From DAIDKA01 sp036267975 (lineage in GTDB: Bacteria > Pseudomonadota > Gammaproteobacteria > Steroidobacterales > Steroidobacteraceae): a DNA stretch of 64,000 nt. Position numbers and translations under genes: made by a program. Below, piece by piece: positions 51,380-59,744 of this stretch. The notes beneath the pieces are model-generated. The model made no database searches and had not been told where the DNA came from. It saw only the letters and a program-made list of their open reading frames with translations. Each line of letters begins with the position of its first letter. Position 1 is the stretch's first letter. The stretch is from positions 54,275 to 118,274 of the forward strand of contig DATAVA010000026.1 of the NCBI GenBank assembly GCA_036267975.1, in the 5' to 3' direction.

Positions 51380-52224
51380 ACCCGCGGGGCTGGTTCGCGC
51401 GCACGATGCTGGGCGTCGGATTGACGTTCCTGTACGCACCAATTCTCTCGATGATGGCGTTTTCATTCAACAATTCGCGCCTGGTGACGGTGTGGGATGC
51501 CGCGCACTCCCCGACACTGAAATGGTATGGCGAACTGCTCGGGAACGATGAAATCCTGGGAGCGGCGTGGCTGTCGATCCGCATTGCGCTCATCGCGGCC
51601 AGCGGCGCGATGATCCTCGGAACGCTCACGGGAGTGGCGCTCGCGCGCTTCGGCCCGTTCCGTGGCCGCACGCTGCTGGTCGGCATGACGACGGCACCGC
51701 TCGTCATGCCAGAAGTCATCACCGGTCTCGCATTGCTGCTGCTGTTCATTACCCTGCAGCAGGCCATCGGCTGGCCGCGCGGCACCGGCATGCTGACCAT
51801 CATCCTGGCGCATATCACCTTCTGCACTGCCTACGTGGCAGTGGTCGTGCAATCGCGGCTGGTCGGGTTTGATGAGTCGCTGGAGGAGGCTGCGCTCGAC
51901 CTGGGGGCACGGCCGGGAACGGTGTTTCGCCGGATCACCCTGCCGCTGGTGGCACCGGCGCTGGTGTCGGGATGGCTGCTGTCATTTACATTGTCCTGGG
52001 ATGATCTGGTCATTACGCAGTTTGTTGCCGGTCCCGGCTCCAGCACCCTGCCGATGGTGATATTTTCCAAGGTCCGGCTGGGAGTCAGTCCGGATGTGAA
52101 CGCATTGGCCACCCTCATGGTGCTGCTCGTGGCGACGGGGATCATCGTCTCGGCACTGTGGATGCGGCATCAGAACCGGCGACGGCAACGGGACTTGCAG
52201 TTGGCGGCCGCCGCGAATCACTGA
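51376..52224 (+). CDS. potI: Polyamine ABC transporter permease, PotC/PotI-type
   Basis: 282 residues, six helices: MLGVGLTFLYAPILSMMAFS, IALIAASGAMILGTLTGVAL, VITGLALLLLFITLQQAIGW and others. FNNSRLVTVWDAAHSPTLKW is a PotI-type loop; the EAA loop is LEEAALDLGARPGTVFRRIT; SWDDLVITQFVAGPGSSTLP is characteristic. ATG 51376 overlaps the potH stop. Completes the transporter with potH as heterodimer. Confidence 0.93.
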   Translation: MNPRGWFARTMLGVGLTFLYAPILSMMAFSFNNSRLVTVWDAAHSPTLKWYGELLGNDEILGAAWLSIRIALIAASGAMILGTLTGVALARFGPFRGRTLLVGMTTAPLVMPEVITGLALLLLFITLQQAIGWPRGTGMLTIILAHITFCTAYVAVVVQSRLVGFDESLEEAALDLGARPGTVFRRITLPLVAPALVSGWLLSFTLSWDDLVITQFVAGPGSSTLPMVIFSKVRLGVSPDVNALATLMVLLVATGIIVSALWMRHQNRRRQRDLQLAAAANH

Positions 52225-52250
52225 AGGCGAAAATTTGTGAAGGCTTGTAT

Positions 52251-52997
52251 ATGAGTCAGAAGCTGCTGGGAGTCGATGTGGGCGGCTCGTCGGTGAAGGC
52301 GGGAATGGTGGACATCACCACTGGCCACCTGCTCGGTGAGGTCATTTCCGCGCCCACGCCGAAGCCCTCGACGCCCGAGCGTCTGGCCGCGGTGATTGCG
52401 GGCCTGGCAGTGCGCTTGCCGCAGGCGCAGGGCGCGGTCGGAGTCGCCTTCCCCAGCGTCGTGCATCACGGCGTGGTGCGCACCGCTGCGAATATCGACC
52501 ATTCCTGGCTGGGCGCCAACGGCGCCGCGGTCGTCGGCCACGCGCTCAATCGGCCGGTGGTATTCCTCAATGACGCCGATGCGGCCGGCGTTGCCGAAAT
52601 GCGCTGGGGTGCGGGCATGGGCGTGACCGGCACCGCCATCATGCTGACATTCGGCACCGGCATCGGGTCGGCGCTGTTCGTAAACGGCAAGCTGTTTCCG
52701 AATACCGAGCTGGGTCACCTGGAGCTGAACGGCATGGATGCAGAGAAATTCGCGTCGGCGCACGTACGCACCGCACAGGGCCTTGATTTCCCCTCGTGGA
52801 TCAAACGGGTGAACCTGTACCTGGCGCGGATCCATGCCCTGTTGTGGCCCGATGTGATCATACTGGGCGGCGCCGTCAGTGAGCGTTACGCCGAGTTCTC
52901 GACCCTGCTCAAATGCGACGCCGAACTGCGACCGGCGCACTTTGCCGGCCAGGCGGGGGTCATCGGCGCGGCCATGGCCACTGTTGGAGACGGCTGA
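52251..52997 (+). CDS. ppgK: Polyphosphate glucokinase (ROK family)
   Basis: 248 residues. Phosphorylates glucose with polyphosphate (often also ATP). Phosphate-1 loop LLGVDVGGSSVKAGMVDITT, VGVAFPSVVHHGVVRTAANI, sugar and catalytic-Asp segment VVFLNDADAAGVAEMRWGAG, FGTGIGSALFVNGKLFPNTE and the PPGK-type LGHLELNGMDAEKFAS. Lacks the Cys-rich zinc motif of ROK repressors and has no HTH. 26 nt after potI, so possibly read from the polyamine operon, although function fits the glycogen genes at 8-16 kb. ATG 52251 has TGAAGG upstream. Confidence 0.9.
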   Translation: MSQKLLGVDVGGSSVKAGMVDITTGHLLGEVISAPTPKPSTPERLAAVIAGLAVRLPQAQGAVGVAFPSVVHHGVVRTAANIDHSWLGANGAAVVGHALNRPVVFLNDADAAGVAEMRWGAGMGVTGTAIMLTFGTGIGSALFVNGKLFPNTELGHLELNGMDAEKFASAHVRTAQGLDFPSWIKRVNLYLARIHALLWPDVIILGGAVSERYAEFSTLLKCDAELRPAHFAGQAGVIGAAMATVGDG

Positions 52998-54200
52998 GTG
53001 AGCGAATTCGGGCGCAGCAAACTGCCCGACGTGGGCACGACGATCTTCACGGTCATGTCACGGCGTGCGCATGAACTGGGCGCGCTCAATCTCGGCCAAG
53101 GCTTTCCCGACTACGACATTGATCCGCGCATCGGCGAGCTGCTCGCCCAGGCAGTGCGGGACGGGTACAACCAGTATGCACCCATGGAGGGCAGTATCGC
53201 CCTGCGGCAGGTGATCGCGAGCAAACTCAACGCCAGCTACGGCGTGTTGCCCGATTGGCAAGCGCAGATCACGGTGACCCTCGGCGCCACGGAGGCCATC
53301 TATTCCGCGATCCAGGCTGTGGTCGGCGCCGGCGATGAAGTCATAGTCTTTGATCCGGCCTATGACTCCTACGATCCGGCCATCCGCCTGGCAGGCGGAC
53401 GCTGCATCCACATCCCGCTGTATCCTCCGACCTTTGCTTACAATTGGGAGCGCGTCGCAGCGAGCATCACGCCGCGCACGCGCCTGATCATCATCAACTC
53501 ACCGCACAATCCCAGCTGCACCGTCGCGACCGCCGCGGACCTGGATGCGCTCGCGGCAGTGATCCGTGATCGGGACATTCTGGTGCTGTCTGATGAAGTC
53601 TACGAGCACGTCATGTATGACGGGCGCCGGCATCACACCGTTCTGGCGCATGCCGAACTGGCGGCGCGCGCCTTCGTGGTGTTCTCGTTTGGCAAAACCC
53701 TGCATGCCACCGGCTGGCGCGTTGGCTACTGCATTGCGCCACCCGCACTGACGATCGAACTGCGACGGGTGCACCAGTTCAATACCTTCACCATCGCGAC
53801 GCCGATGCAGCAGGCGATCGCCCAGTACCTGCAGGAGAAGCCGCAGGTGTGGAGCGAGCTTTCCGGATTCTTCCAGGCCAAGCGTGATCTGCTGCGTCGG
53901 GGACTGGCGGATTCCGCGTTCGCACTGCCGCCGGCGCAGGGCACCTTTTTCCAGCTGCTGGATTTCAGCGCGCTGCCGGGGCCGCCCGGGCAGCATCAAG
54001 GCGAGCTGGTGCCACAGGCCGATGTACGCTTCGCCGAGCGGTTGCTGGTCGAGGCGGGTGTGGCCACCATCCCACTGTCGCCATTCTACGTCGCTCCACC
54101 GCCCATGCCCTTCGTGCGACTGTGTGTCGCAAAGCGTGATGCTACCCTTGGACAGGCAGTGTTCCGGCTGCTTGAATTTGCCGGCACCGCCAAGCGCTGA
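52998..54200 (+). CDS. Methionine/aromatic aminotransferase (YbdL-like, class I)
   Basis: 400 residues, PLP-dependent fold type I. GTTIFTVMSRRAHELGALNL and GQGFPDYDIDPRIGELLAQA are the start typical of methionine aminotransferases (YbdL/MtnE group). Also YNQYAPMEGSIALRQ, TLGATEAIYSAIQA, NSPHNPSCTV, DILVLSDEVYEHVMYD and PLP-Lys233 in SFGKTLHATGWRVGYCIA. Likely converts 2-oxo-4-methylthiobutanoate to methionine or the reverse. GTG start directly follows the ppgK stop. Confidence 0.88.
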   Translation: MSEFGRSKLPDVGTTIFTVMSRRAHELGALNLGQGFPDYDIDPRIGELLAQAVRDGYNQYAPMEGSIALRQVIASKLNASYGVLPDWQAQITVTLGATEAIYSAIQAVVGAGDEVIVFDPAYDSYDPAIRLAGGRCIHIPLYPPTFAYNWERVAASITPRTRLIIINSPHNPSCTVATAADLDALAAVIRDRDILVLSDEVYEHVMYDGRRHHTVLAHAELAARAFVVFSFGKTLHATGWRVGYCIAPPALTIELRRVHQFNTFTIATPMQQAIAQYLQEKPQVWSELSGFFQAKRDLLRRGLADSAFALPPAQGTFFQLLDFSALPGPPGQHQGELVPQADVRFAERLLVEAGVATIPLSPFYVAPPPMPFVRLCVAKRDATLGQAVFRLLEFAGTAKR

Positions 54201-54233
54201 CAGCGTCCAGCTGTTTCCCGGGAGATCAAGGGC

Positions 54234-55406
54234 ATGAAGAAATCCACGAGCGTCAATCATCCGCCGGAAGTGGCATTGCCCCAGGGCAATCGACCGCTGG
54301 TCATGCCCATCTATCAGTCGGTGAAGTTCGACTTCGACTCGCTGGATGACACGCTGGAATTTCTGCGCGGCGACCGACCCGGATTCTTCTACTCGCGCGC
54401 CGCCAATCCGACCACACGACAGCTCGAACTGCAGCTGGCCGGCATGCAGGAGCGCGATGACTGCCTGGTCACCGGTTCTGGCGTCGGGGCGATTTCGCAG
54501 GCGCTGCTGGCGCTGACCCGCCAGGGCGATCACGTCCTGTGCTTTATCGAGACCTACAACCCGACGCGCTATCTGATCCGGCGGTTGCTGGGGCGCTTTG
54601 GCGTGAACAGCACCATGCTGTCGATCGAGGATCTGTCCGGCATCGAGCGGGTATTGCGGACCACGCCCACGCGACTGGTGGTGTTCGAGTCGCCCACCAA
54701 TCCGGTCACGAAGATAGCGGATATCGAAGCGATCACCCGGCTGGCGCAAGCCCACGGTGCCCTGACGTTTCTCGACAACACCTTTGCGGGACTGCACCAG
54801 CACGGCCAGTACCCGATCGATGTCTTCGTCCACAGCCTCACCAAGTACGCCTCCGGTACCGGCGATGTCATGGGCGGTGCGGTCATCGCGCGCAGCGACA
54901 TCATCCGCAGCCTGCGCGCGGATTTCGGCACCCTGGGCGGCATCCTCGATCCGCACGCGGCATTTCTCATCGCGCGCGGACTGAAGACCTATTACCTGCG
55001 CTACGAGGCACAGACCCTTGCGGCCCAGCGCATCGCCGAAATGCTGGTGCAGCACCCCGGTGTGGCAAAGGTGCACTACCCGGGACTGCCGACTCACCCG
55101 CAACACGAACTGGCACGCCGGCAAATGCAGCACTTCGGCACGGTAGTCACCCTCGATGTGCGCGGCGGCGATGCCGTTGCGGCGCGCTTTGCGGATGCGC
55201 TGCAGTACTTTTCGATCACTGCCAGCCTCGGATCAACCGAGTCGCTGGTCGTACCGCCCCAGATGATGTCGAGTCGCGATCTGACGGCCGAGCAGGCCGC
55301 GATGTCGGGCGTCACCGAGGGCACCGTGCGGTTGTCCATTGGCCTGGAGGATGTCGAAGATCTGATCGAGGACCTCGGTCAGGCGCTGGAGCGCGCCAAG
55401 GCATGA
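54234..55406 (+). CDS. Cys/Met-metabolism PLP enzyme (methionine gamma-lyase / cystathionine gamma-synthase-like)
   Basis: 390 residues of the trans-sulfuration family. QGNRPLVMPIYQSVKFDFDS, FYSRAANPTTRQLELQLAGM, LVTGSGVGAISQALLALTRQ, LVVFESPTNPVTKIADIEAI, LTFLDNTFAGLHQHGQYPID and PLP-Lys204 in HSLTKYASGTGDVMGG. The usual YSR motif is present. The specific reaction (lyase, gamma-synthase or sulfhydrylase) cannot be set from motifs; the neighbouring methionine aminotransferase suggests methionine turnover. The start has GGGAG upstream; the stop overlaps aguA (ATGA). Confidence 0.85.
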   Translation: MKKSTSVNHPPEVALPQGNRPLVMPIYQSVKFDFDSLDDTLEFLRGDRPGFFYSRAANPTTRQLELQLAGMQERDDCLVTGSGVGAISQALLALTRQGDHVLCFIETYNPTRYLIRRLLGRFGVNSTMLSIEDLSGIERVLRTTPTRLVVFESPTNPVTKIADIEAITRLAQAHGALTFLDNTFAGLHQHGQYPIDVFVHSLTKYASGTGDVMGGAVIARSDIIRSLRADFGTLGGILDPHAAFLIARGLKTYYLRYEAQTLAAQRIAEMLVQHPGVAKVHYPGLPTHPQHELARRQMQHFGTVVTLDVRGGDAVAARFADALQYFSITASLGSTESLVVPPQMMSSRDLTAEQAAMSGVTEGTVRLSIGLEDVEDLIEDLGQALERAKA

Positions 55407-56518
55407 CGGCGACGCTGAGGGGCACACCGTCGCGCGATGGCTTTTACGTGCCGGCGGAAAGTGCGCCGCATGCAGGCTGCTGGATGCTGTGGCCGGAACG
55501 AGCCGATAACTGGCGGCGCAGGGCCGAGCCGGCCCAGGCGGCGTTCGCGGCGGTGGCGACGGCTATCGCACGCTTTGAGCCGGTGACGATGGGGGTGAGT
55601 GCGGCGCAGTTTGAAACGGCACGGGCGCAGTTGCCGGCGCGGATCCGCGTGGTCGAGCTGTCGCATGATGATGCCTGGATGCGCGATGTGGGCCCCACCG
55701 GGGTGGTCAATGAGGCGGGCGAGCTGCGCGGCGTCGATTGGCCGTTCAACGCCTGGGGTGGATTCGACGGGGGCCTGTATGCGCCCTGGGAACTGGACGA
55801 TCAGGTGGCGCGCAAGGTACTCGAAATCGAAGGTGCTGCGCGCTACCGGGCACCGCTGATCAATGAGGGAGGCGCGATCCACGTGGACGGTGACGGCACG
55901 GCGCTGGTCACCGAGCAGTGCCTGTTGAATCGCAACCGCAACCCGACGTTGTCGCGGTCACGGATTGAACGGCACCTGCAGGACTACCTGGGCGTGCGGC
56001 AAATCATCTGGCTCGGCTGCGGGGTCTTCAATGATGAGACTGACGGTCACATCGACAACCTGGCCTGCTTCGTGCGACCGGGCGAGGTGTGCCTGACCTG
56101 GTGCGATGATCCGGCAGATCCACAATCTGCCATTTCAAACGACGCGCTGGGGCGCCTGCAGGCCGCCCGGGATGCGCGCGATCGGCGGCTCACGGTCCAT
56201 AAGATTCCCGCGCCGCCGCCGCTGCACATGAGCGCGCGCGAGGCTGCCGGCATTCAACGCAAGCGCGGTTCGCATGCGCGTGTCGCCGGATGGCGACTGG
56301 CTGGCAGCTATGTCAACTTCTACCTGGCGAATGGTGGACTGGTGATGCCGCTGCTGGATCCGAATACGGACCGGCCGGCCGCGCGCGTGCTCAAGCGCCT
56401 GTTTCCAGACCGGAAAGTGGTGGGCGTTGCGGCCCGCGAGATCCTGCTGGGGGGCGGCAACATCCACTGCATTACCCAGCAGGTGCCGCAGCGCAGTGCG
56501 GCAAGCCCGCGCGACTAG
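55403..56518 (+). CDS. aguA: Agmatine deiminase
   Basis: 371-residue guanidino-group-modifying enzyme hydrolysing agmatine to N-carbamoylputrescine and ammonia. GFYVPAESAPHAGCWMLWPE is the AguA signature start. DDAWMRDVGPTGVVN, WPFNAWGGFDGGLYAPWELD, NEGGAIHVDGDGTALVTEQC, DETDGHIDNLACFVRPGEV and the nucleophile Cys356 in GGGNIHCITQQVP complete the active site. ATG 55403 lies in the previous stop (ATGA); the open frame extends far upstream antisense-like without homology. No aguB (N-carbamoylputrescine amidohydrolase) in the window; it must be elsewhere if the route is complete. Confidence 0.94.
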   Translation: MTATLRGTPSRDGFYVPAESAPHAGCWMLWPERADNWRRRAEPAQAAFAAVATAIARFEPVTMGVSAAQFETARAQLPARIRVVELSHDDAWMRDVGPTGVVNEAGELRGVDWPFNAWGGFDGGLYAPWELDDQVARKVLEIEGAARYRAPLINEGGAIHVDGDGTALVTEQCLLNRNRNPTLSRSRIERHLQDYLGVRQIIWLGCGVFNDETDGHIDNLACFVRPGEVCLTWCDDPADPQSAISNDALGRLQAARDARDRRLTVHKIPAPPPLHMSAREAAGIQRKRGSHARVAGWRLAGSYVNFYLANGGLVMPLLDPNTDRPAARVLKRLFPDRKVVGVAAREILLGGGNIHCITQQVPQRSAASPRD

Positions 56519-56575
56519 GCAGCCGTGTAGCGACCCCGTGACGCGCGGCCCATTTCGGGCCGGCACTGTTCTGCC

Positions 56576-58876
56576 ATGATCCGGTGCATGCGGCCTAAGA
56601 AGAACCGGGGTCTGGCGCTGACCCTGCTGGCATGGATGTCCGGCATCTTGACGGTTCCGCAGTGGGTCGCGGCGGCCGAGTTCAATCCGGTGCGCCATGC
56701 GCCTGAAGCTGCCGCCGTCGCACCGACGCCGCGCATCATCCTCAAACTGCGGGCGCCCACGAGCGTCGACGGTGCCGATGAAACGGCGACGACACGATTG
56801 GATCGCATCGGACGGCGCACCGGCGTGAATCTCAATCTGTTGCGCAGCATAACCGAGCGGATGCAGGTGCTGGAGGTTGCGCCGGGGCAGGGCGGCGCCG
56901 CGCTGCGCGCCACATTGGCACGCCTGCGCAACGATCCCGATGTGGAATACGCGACGGTGGACGAACGACGCTACGCACACCAGGCGCCCAGTGATCCCTT
57001 GTTCATGCAGCAGTGGTATCTGCAGAACGATCCGTCGACCCCTTCCGCGATCGACGCGGTCTCAGCCTGGGACACGACCGTCGGCACCGGTAGCGTCGTC
57101 ATTGCGGATGTGGATACGGGCGTACGCTTTGATCATCCTGATCTGGCGCGCGCGGCACGGGGCGGACGCCTGCTGCCCGGCTACGACTTCATCGGCAACG
57201 AAGCGGTCGCCAATGACGGCGATGGCTGGGACGCGGATGCGTCGGACCCGGGCGACTGGGTCACCAGCGCCGAGTCGACCGCGGCGCCCTTCAAGGGCTG
57301 CACGGTCACCAACAGCAGCTGGCACGGCACGCGTACCGCCGGCATTCTCGGCGCGCTCACCAACAACGCGACCGGAATCGCGGGCATCACCTGGGGCGCG
57401 CAGATCCTGCCGGTGCGGGCGCTGGGCAAGTGCGGTGGATATGACTCCGACATCCAGCAGGCCATGCTATGGGCCGCCGGCGTGCACGTGAACAATGTGC
57501 CGGACAATCCCAACCCGGCACGCATTCTGAACATGAGTTTCGGTTCAGCGGGCGAGACCTGCCCACAGTCCTACCTGGATGTCATCGAGCAGGTCACCGC
57601 GCTGGGTGTGGTGGTGGTGGCCTCGGCCGGCAATGAAGGCGGCCCAGTGGACACGCCTGCCAACTGCGCGGGTGTCATCGCTGTGGCCGGGCTGCGCCAG
57701 GCCGGCACCAAGGTGGGCTTCAGCAGCCTGGGGCCGCAGGTTGGGCTGAGTGCGCCCGCCGGTAATTGTGTGAATACCACGCCGGGGTCGCAGTGCCTGT
57801 ATTCGATTCTGACGACCACGAACGCCGGTACGACGGTACCGGCGACCAACACCTATACCGACATGTTCGCCAATGCGAATCTTGGCACGAGCTTCTCGGC
57901 GCCCATGGTCAGCGGCATCGCGGCGCTGATGGCGAGCGTCAATCCGAACCTGAACAGTTGTCAGATGGCAGCGCGTTTGAAGGAAGGTGCCCAGCCGTTT
58001 CCGCAGATTTCGGCCGGCGAGACTCCGCAGCCGCCGCTATGCCACGTTCCGACCGACGCGAACGATCTGCAGACTGCCGAGTGCGTGTGCACCCTGGATG
58101 GCAAGACCTGTGGCGCCGGCATGGCCAACGCGCGCACCGCGGTGGCCGCGGCGCTGAGACCGATCGCCGCCATCGCGATCAGCGCCAGCAGGGGCACCGT
58201 AACGCTTGATGCGACGGGGAGCACCGCAGCGCTGAACCACACGCTGACGGCCTATCAATGGCGCACCGTGAGTGGCGTCAGCGTGACGGCGCAGGGTGCG
58301 GGCACCGCGACGGCCAGTATCCCCCTGCCAGTGTGCGGTCTGGCCACGGTGCAACTGACGGTGACGGATGATGCGGGGCGCAACGATATCGCCACCGCCG
58401 TGCTCAGTCCGAACGGTGCGGTCTCGACCGCGCCGGCGGCGGCAACTCAGCGCAGTTGCTCCGCCGAATCTGCGGCGGTTGAAGTGGACGTCTGTCCGGC
58501 GTCCGCGCAGGTGACCGTGGGATCGGGCACCTTGGGCTTTTCGGCATCGGCAGCGAACACCAGCGACCCGGTCGTCAGCTGGCAGGTCAACGGCATTCCG
58601 GGTGGTAATGCAACGGTCGGCACGATCAGCAGTGCAGGAGTGTTCACGGCGCCTGCCGTGATGCCCGCAACGGCATCCGAGACCATCACCGCGGTGGCCG
58701 ATGCGGACTCGACCTTGACGGCGAGCGCCGTCGTCACCCTCAGCGTTGCGGGCAGTGCTGCGACCACGAGCACCGGCACGCACGGCGGCGGTGGTGGATT
58801 TGCACTTTGGTCGCTGCTGCTGCTGGCGGCGATCGGGGTTGGACAGCGCGCGGTCTTGCGGCGCGCGCGCCTCTAA
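56576..58876 (+). CDS. Secreted S8 subtilisin-like protease with GlyGly-CTERM anchor
   Basis: 766 residues. Signal peptide (GLALTLLAWMSGILTVPQWV), propeptide to about 140 (I9-type RIILKLRAP...LEVAPGQGG), then the S8 domain with Asp180 (IADVDTGVRFDHPDL), His250 (NSSWHGTRTAGILG) and Ser439 (GTSFSAPMVSGIAAL). Residues 540-720 look like two Ig-like or PKD-like domains (SRGTVTLDATGSTAALNHTL; ATVGTISSAGVFTAPAVMP). The C-terminus THGGGGGFALWSLLLLAA plus a basic RRARL end is a GlyGly-CTERM signal, processed by rhombosortase in families known to me. It would be exported by type II secretion and surface-retained. Start ATG 56576 or 56588. Confidence 0.92.
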   Translation: MIRCMRPKKNRGLALTLLAWMSGILTVPQWVAAAEFNPVRHAPEAAAVAPTPRIILKLRAPTSVDGADETATTRLDRIGRRTGVNLNLLRSITERMQVLEVAPGQGGAALRATLARLRNDPDVEYATVDERRYAHQAPSDPLFMQQWYLQNDPSTPSAIDAVSAWDTTVGTGSVVIADVDTGVRFDHPDLARAARGGRLLPGYDFIGNEAVANDGDGWDADASDPGDWVTSAESTAAPFKGCTVTNSSWHGTRTAGILGALTNNATGIAGITWGAQILPVRALGKCGGYDSDIQQAMLWAAGVHVNNVPDNPNPARILNMSFGSAGETCPQSYLDVIEQVTALGVVVVASAGNEGGPVDTPANCAGVIAVAGLRQAGTKVGFSSLGPQVGLSAPAGNCVNTTPGSQCLYSILTTTNAGTTVPATNTYTDMFANANLGTSFSAPMVSGIAALMASVNPNLNSCQMAARLKEGAQPFPQISAGETPQPPLCHVPTDANDLQTAECVCTLDGKTCGAGMANARTAVAAALRPIAAIAISASRGTVTLDATGSTAALNHTLTAYQWRTVSGVSVTAQGAGTATASIPLPVCGLATVQLTVTDDAGRNDIATAVLSPNGAVSTAPAAATQRSCSAESAAVEVDVCPASAQVTVGSGTLGFSASAANTSDPVVSWQVNGIPGGNATVGTISSAGVFTAPAVMPATASETITAVADADSTLTASAVVTLSVAGSAATTSTGTHGGGGGFALWSLLLLAAIGVGQRAVLRRARL

Positions 58877-59622
58877 CGCCCGAGCGCCAGCCGCTGGGCG
58901 CTGTCCAGCCAGTCGCGCTGGGCCCTGCGATAGTGCGCCGGGGCGATGCGTGCCTGCTCCAGCAGTTCCTTCGCCACGGTACGTGCCTCCTCGATGCGTC
59001 CCTGCGTCTTGAGCAATTGCGCATAGCGCACGGCCGCTTCGGCGCCGGGGTAGGAGGTGGACAGGACCTGGTACTGCGCCAGCGCCTTTTCAGTATTGCC
59101 TTCGGCCTCCAACGCGCGCGCGTAGAGCAGATGGCCCTCGGGTGAGCGGAAGTTGGGATTCATGCCGATGGCCTCATCCAGCGTGGCTCGCGCGGCGGCC
59201 GGATCACCCCCGCCGAACTGCGCCCGCGCCAGCCCGAGCATCAGGTCCGGATCGTGCTCGTAGAGACCGGTGAGGATCCTGCGGTAGACGGCGGCGGCGT
59301 CCGCAAAGCGGTCATGGCGCAACAGCTCCTCGGCGTAACGCTGCCTGCTGGCGACATTCTGCGTCACCTGGGCTTCATCCTCCAGTCGGCGCAGCTGCGC
59401 CTCCGGGTTAAGTGCCCGCGCGACATTGCGCCGCGTCGTGCGCAGCGTGCGGCTGCGCGACAGTTCGGGAAGCAGCTCGACGAGCGTGTAGGCGATGGCG
59501 CCGGCCAGTGGCAGGAAAATGATCAGGAAGATCCACAGGGTGTTGCGGCCCGTCTTGAAGACATGAATGACGAGCAGCACCTCGATGAGGATGGGCAGGG
59601 CTAAATACAGCAGGGAAGCCAT
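58873..59622 (-). CDS. Membrane-anchored TPR protein (PLDc_N-type N-terminus)
   Basis: 249 residues. Two N-terminal helices (LLYLALPILIEVLLVIHVFK and LWIFLIIFLPLAGAIAYTLV) resemble the PLDc_N segment found in cardiolipin-synthase and small membrane proteins; a basic cytoplasmic linker follows (RSRTLRTTRRNVARAL) and then TPR-like repeats at about 95-230 (YAEELLRHDRFADAAAVYRR; GLARAQFGGGDPAAARATLD; LLYARALEAEGNTEKALAQY). Likely a scaffold at the inner membrane. I start at ATG 59622 (MASLLYL); ATG 59652 adds ten polar residues. It converges on the protease with a 4-nt overlap. Confidence 0.82.
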   Translation of the reverse strand: MASLLYLALPILIEVLLVIHVFKTGRNTLWIFLIIFLPLAGAIAYTLVELLPELSRSRTLRTTRRNVARALNPEAQLRRLEDEAQVTQNVASRQRYAEELLRHDRFADAAAVYRRILTGLYEHDPDLMLGLARAQFGGGDPAAARATLDEAIGMNPNFRSPEGHLLYARALEAEGNTEKALAQYQVLSTSYPGAEAAVRYAQLLKTQGRIEEARTVAKELLEQARIAPAHYRRAQRDWLDSAQRLALGR

Positions 59623-59744
59623 TCGGTTCTTTGTTAATTGCGGTGACTGCAAGCTTACTGGCGGCTGGCGATGATCTCCACCCGCGCGCCGTAAGCCTGT
59701 GATTGTTCAGTCGTTCTTGCGCCCGGTGCTGTTATTCTTACGGG

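Noticed and set aside
54539..55402. Upstream extension of the agmatine deiminase frame (288 codons)
   Set aside because: Lies wholly within the Cys/Met PLP enzyme in another frame; family alignment begins at the ATG in the overlapping stop, 55403.
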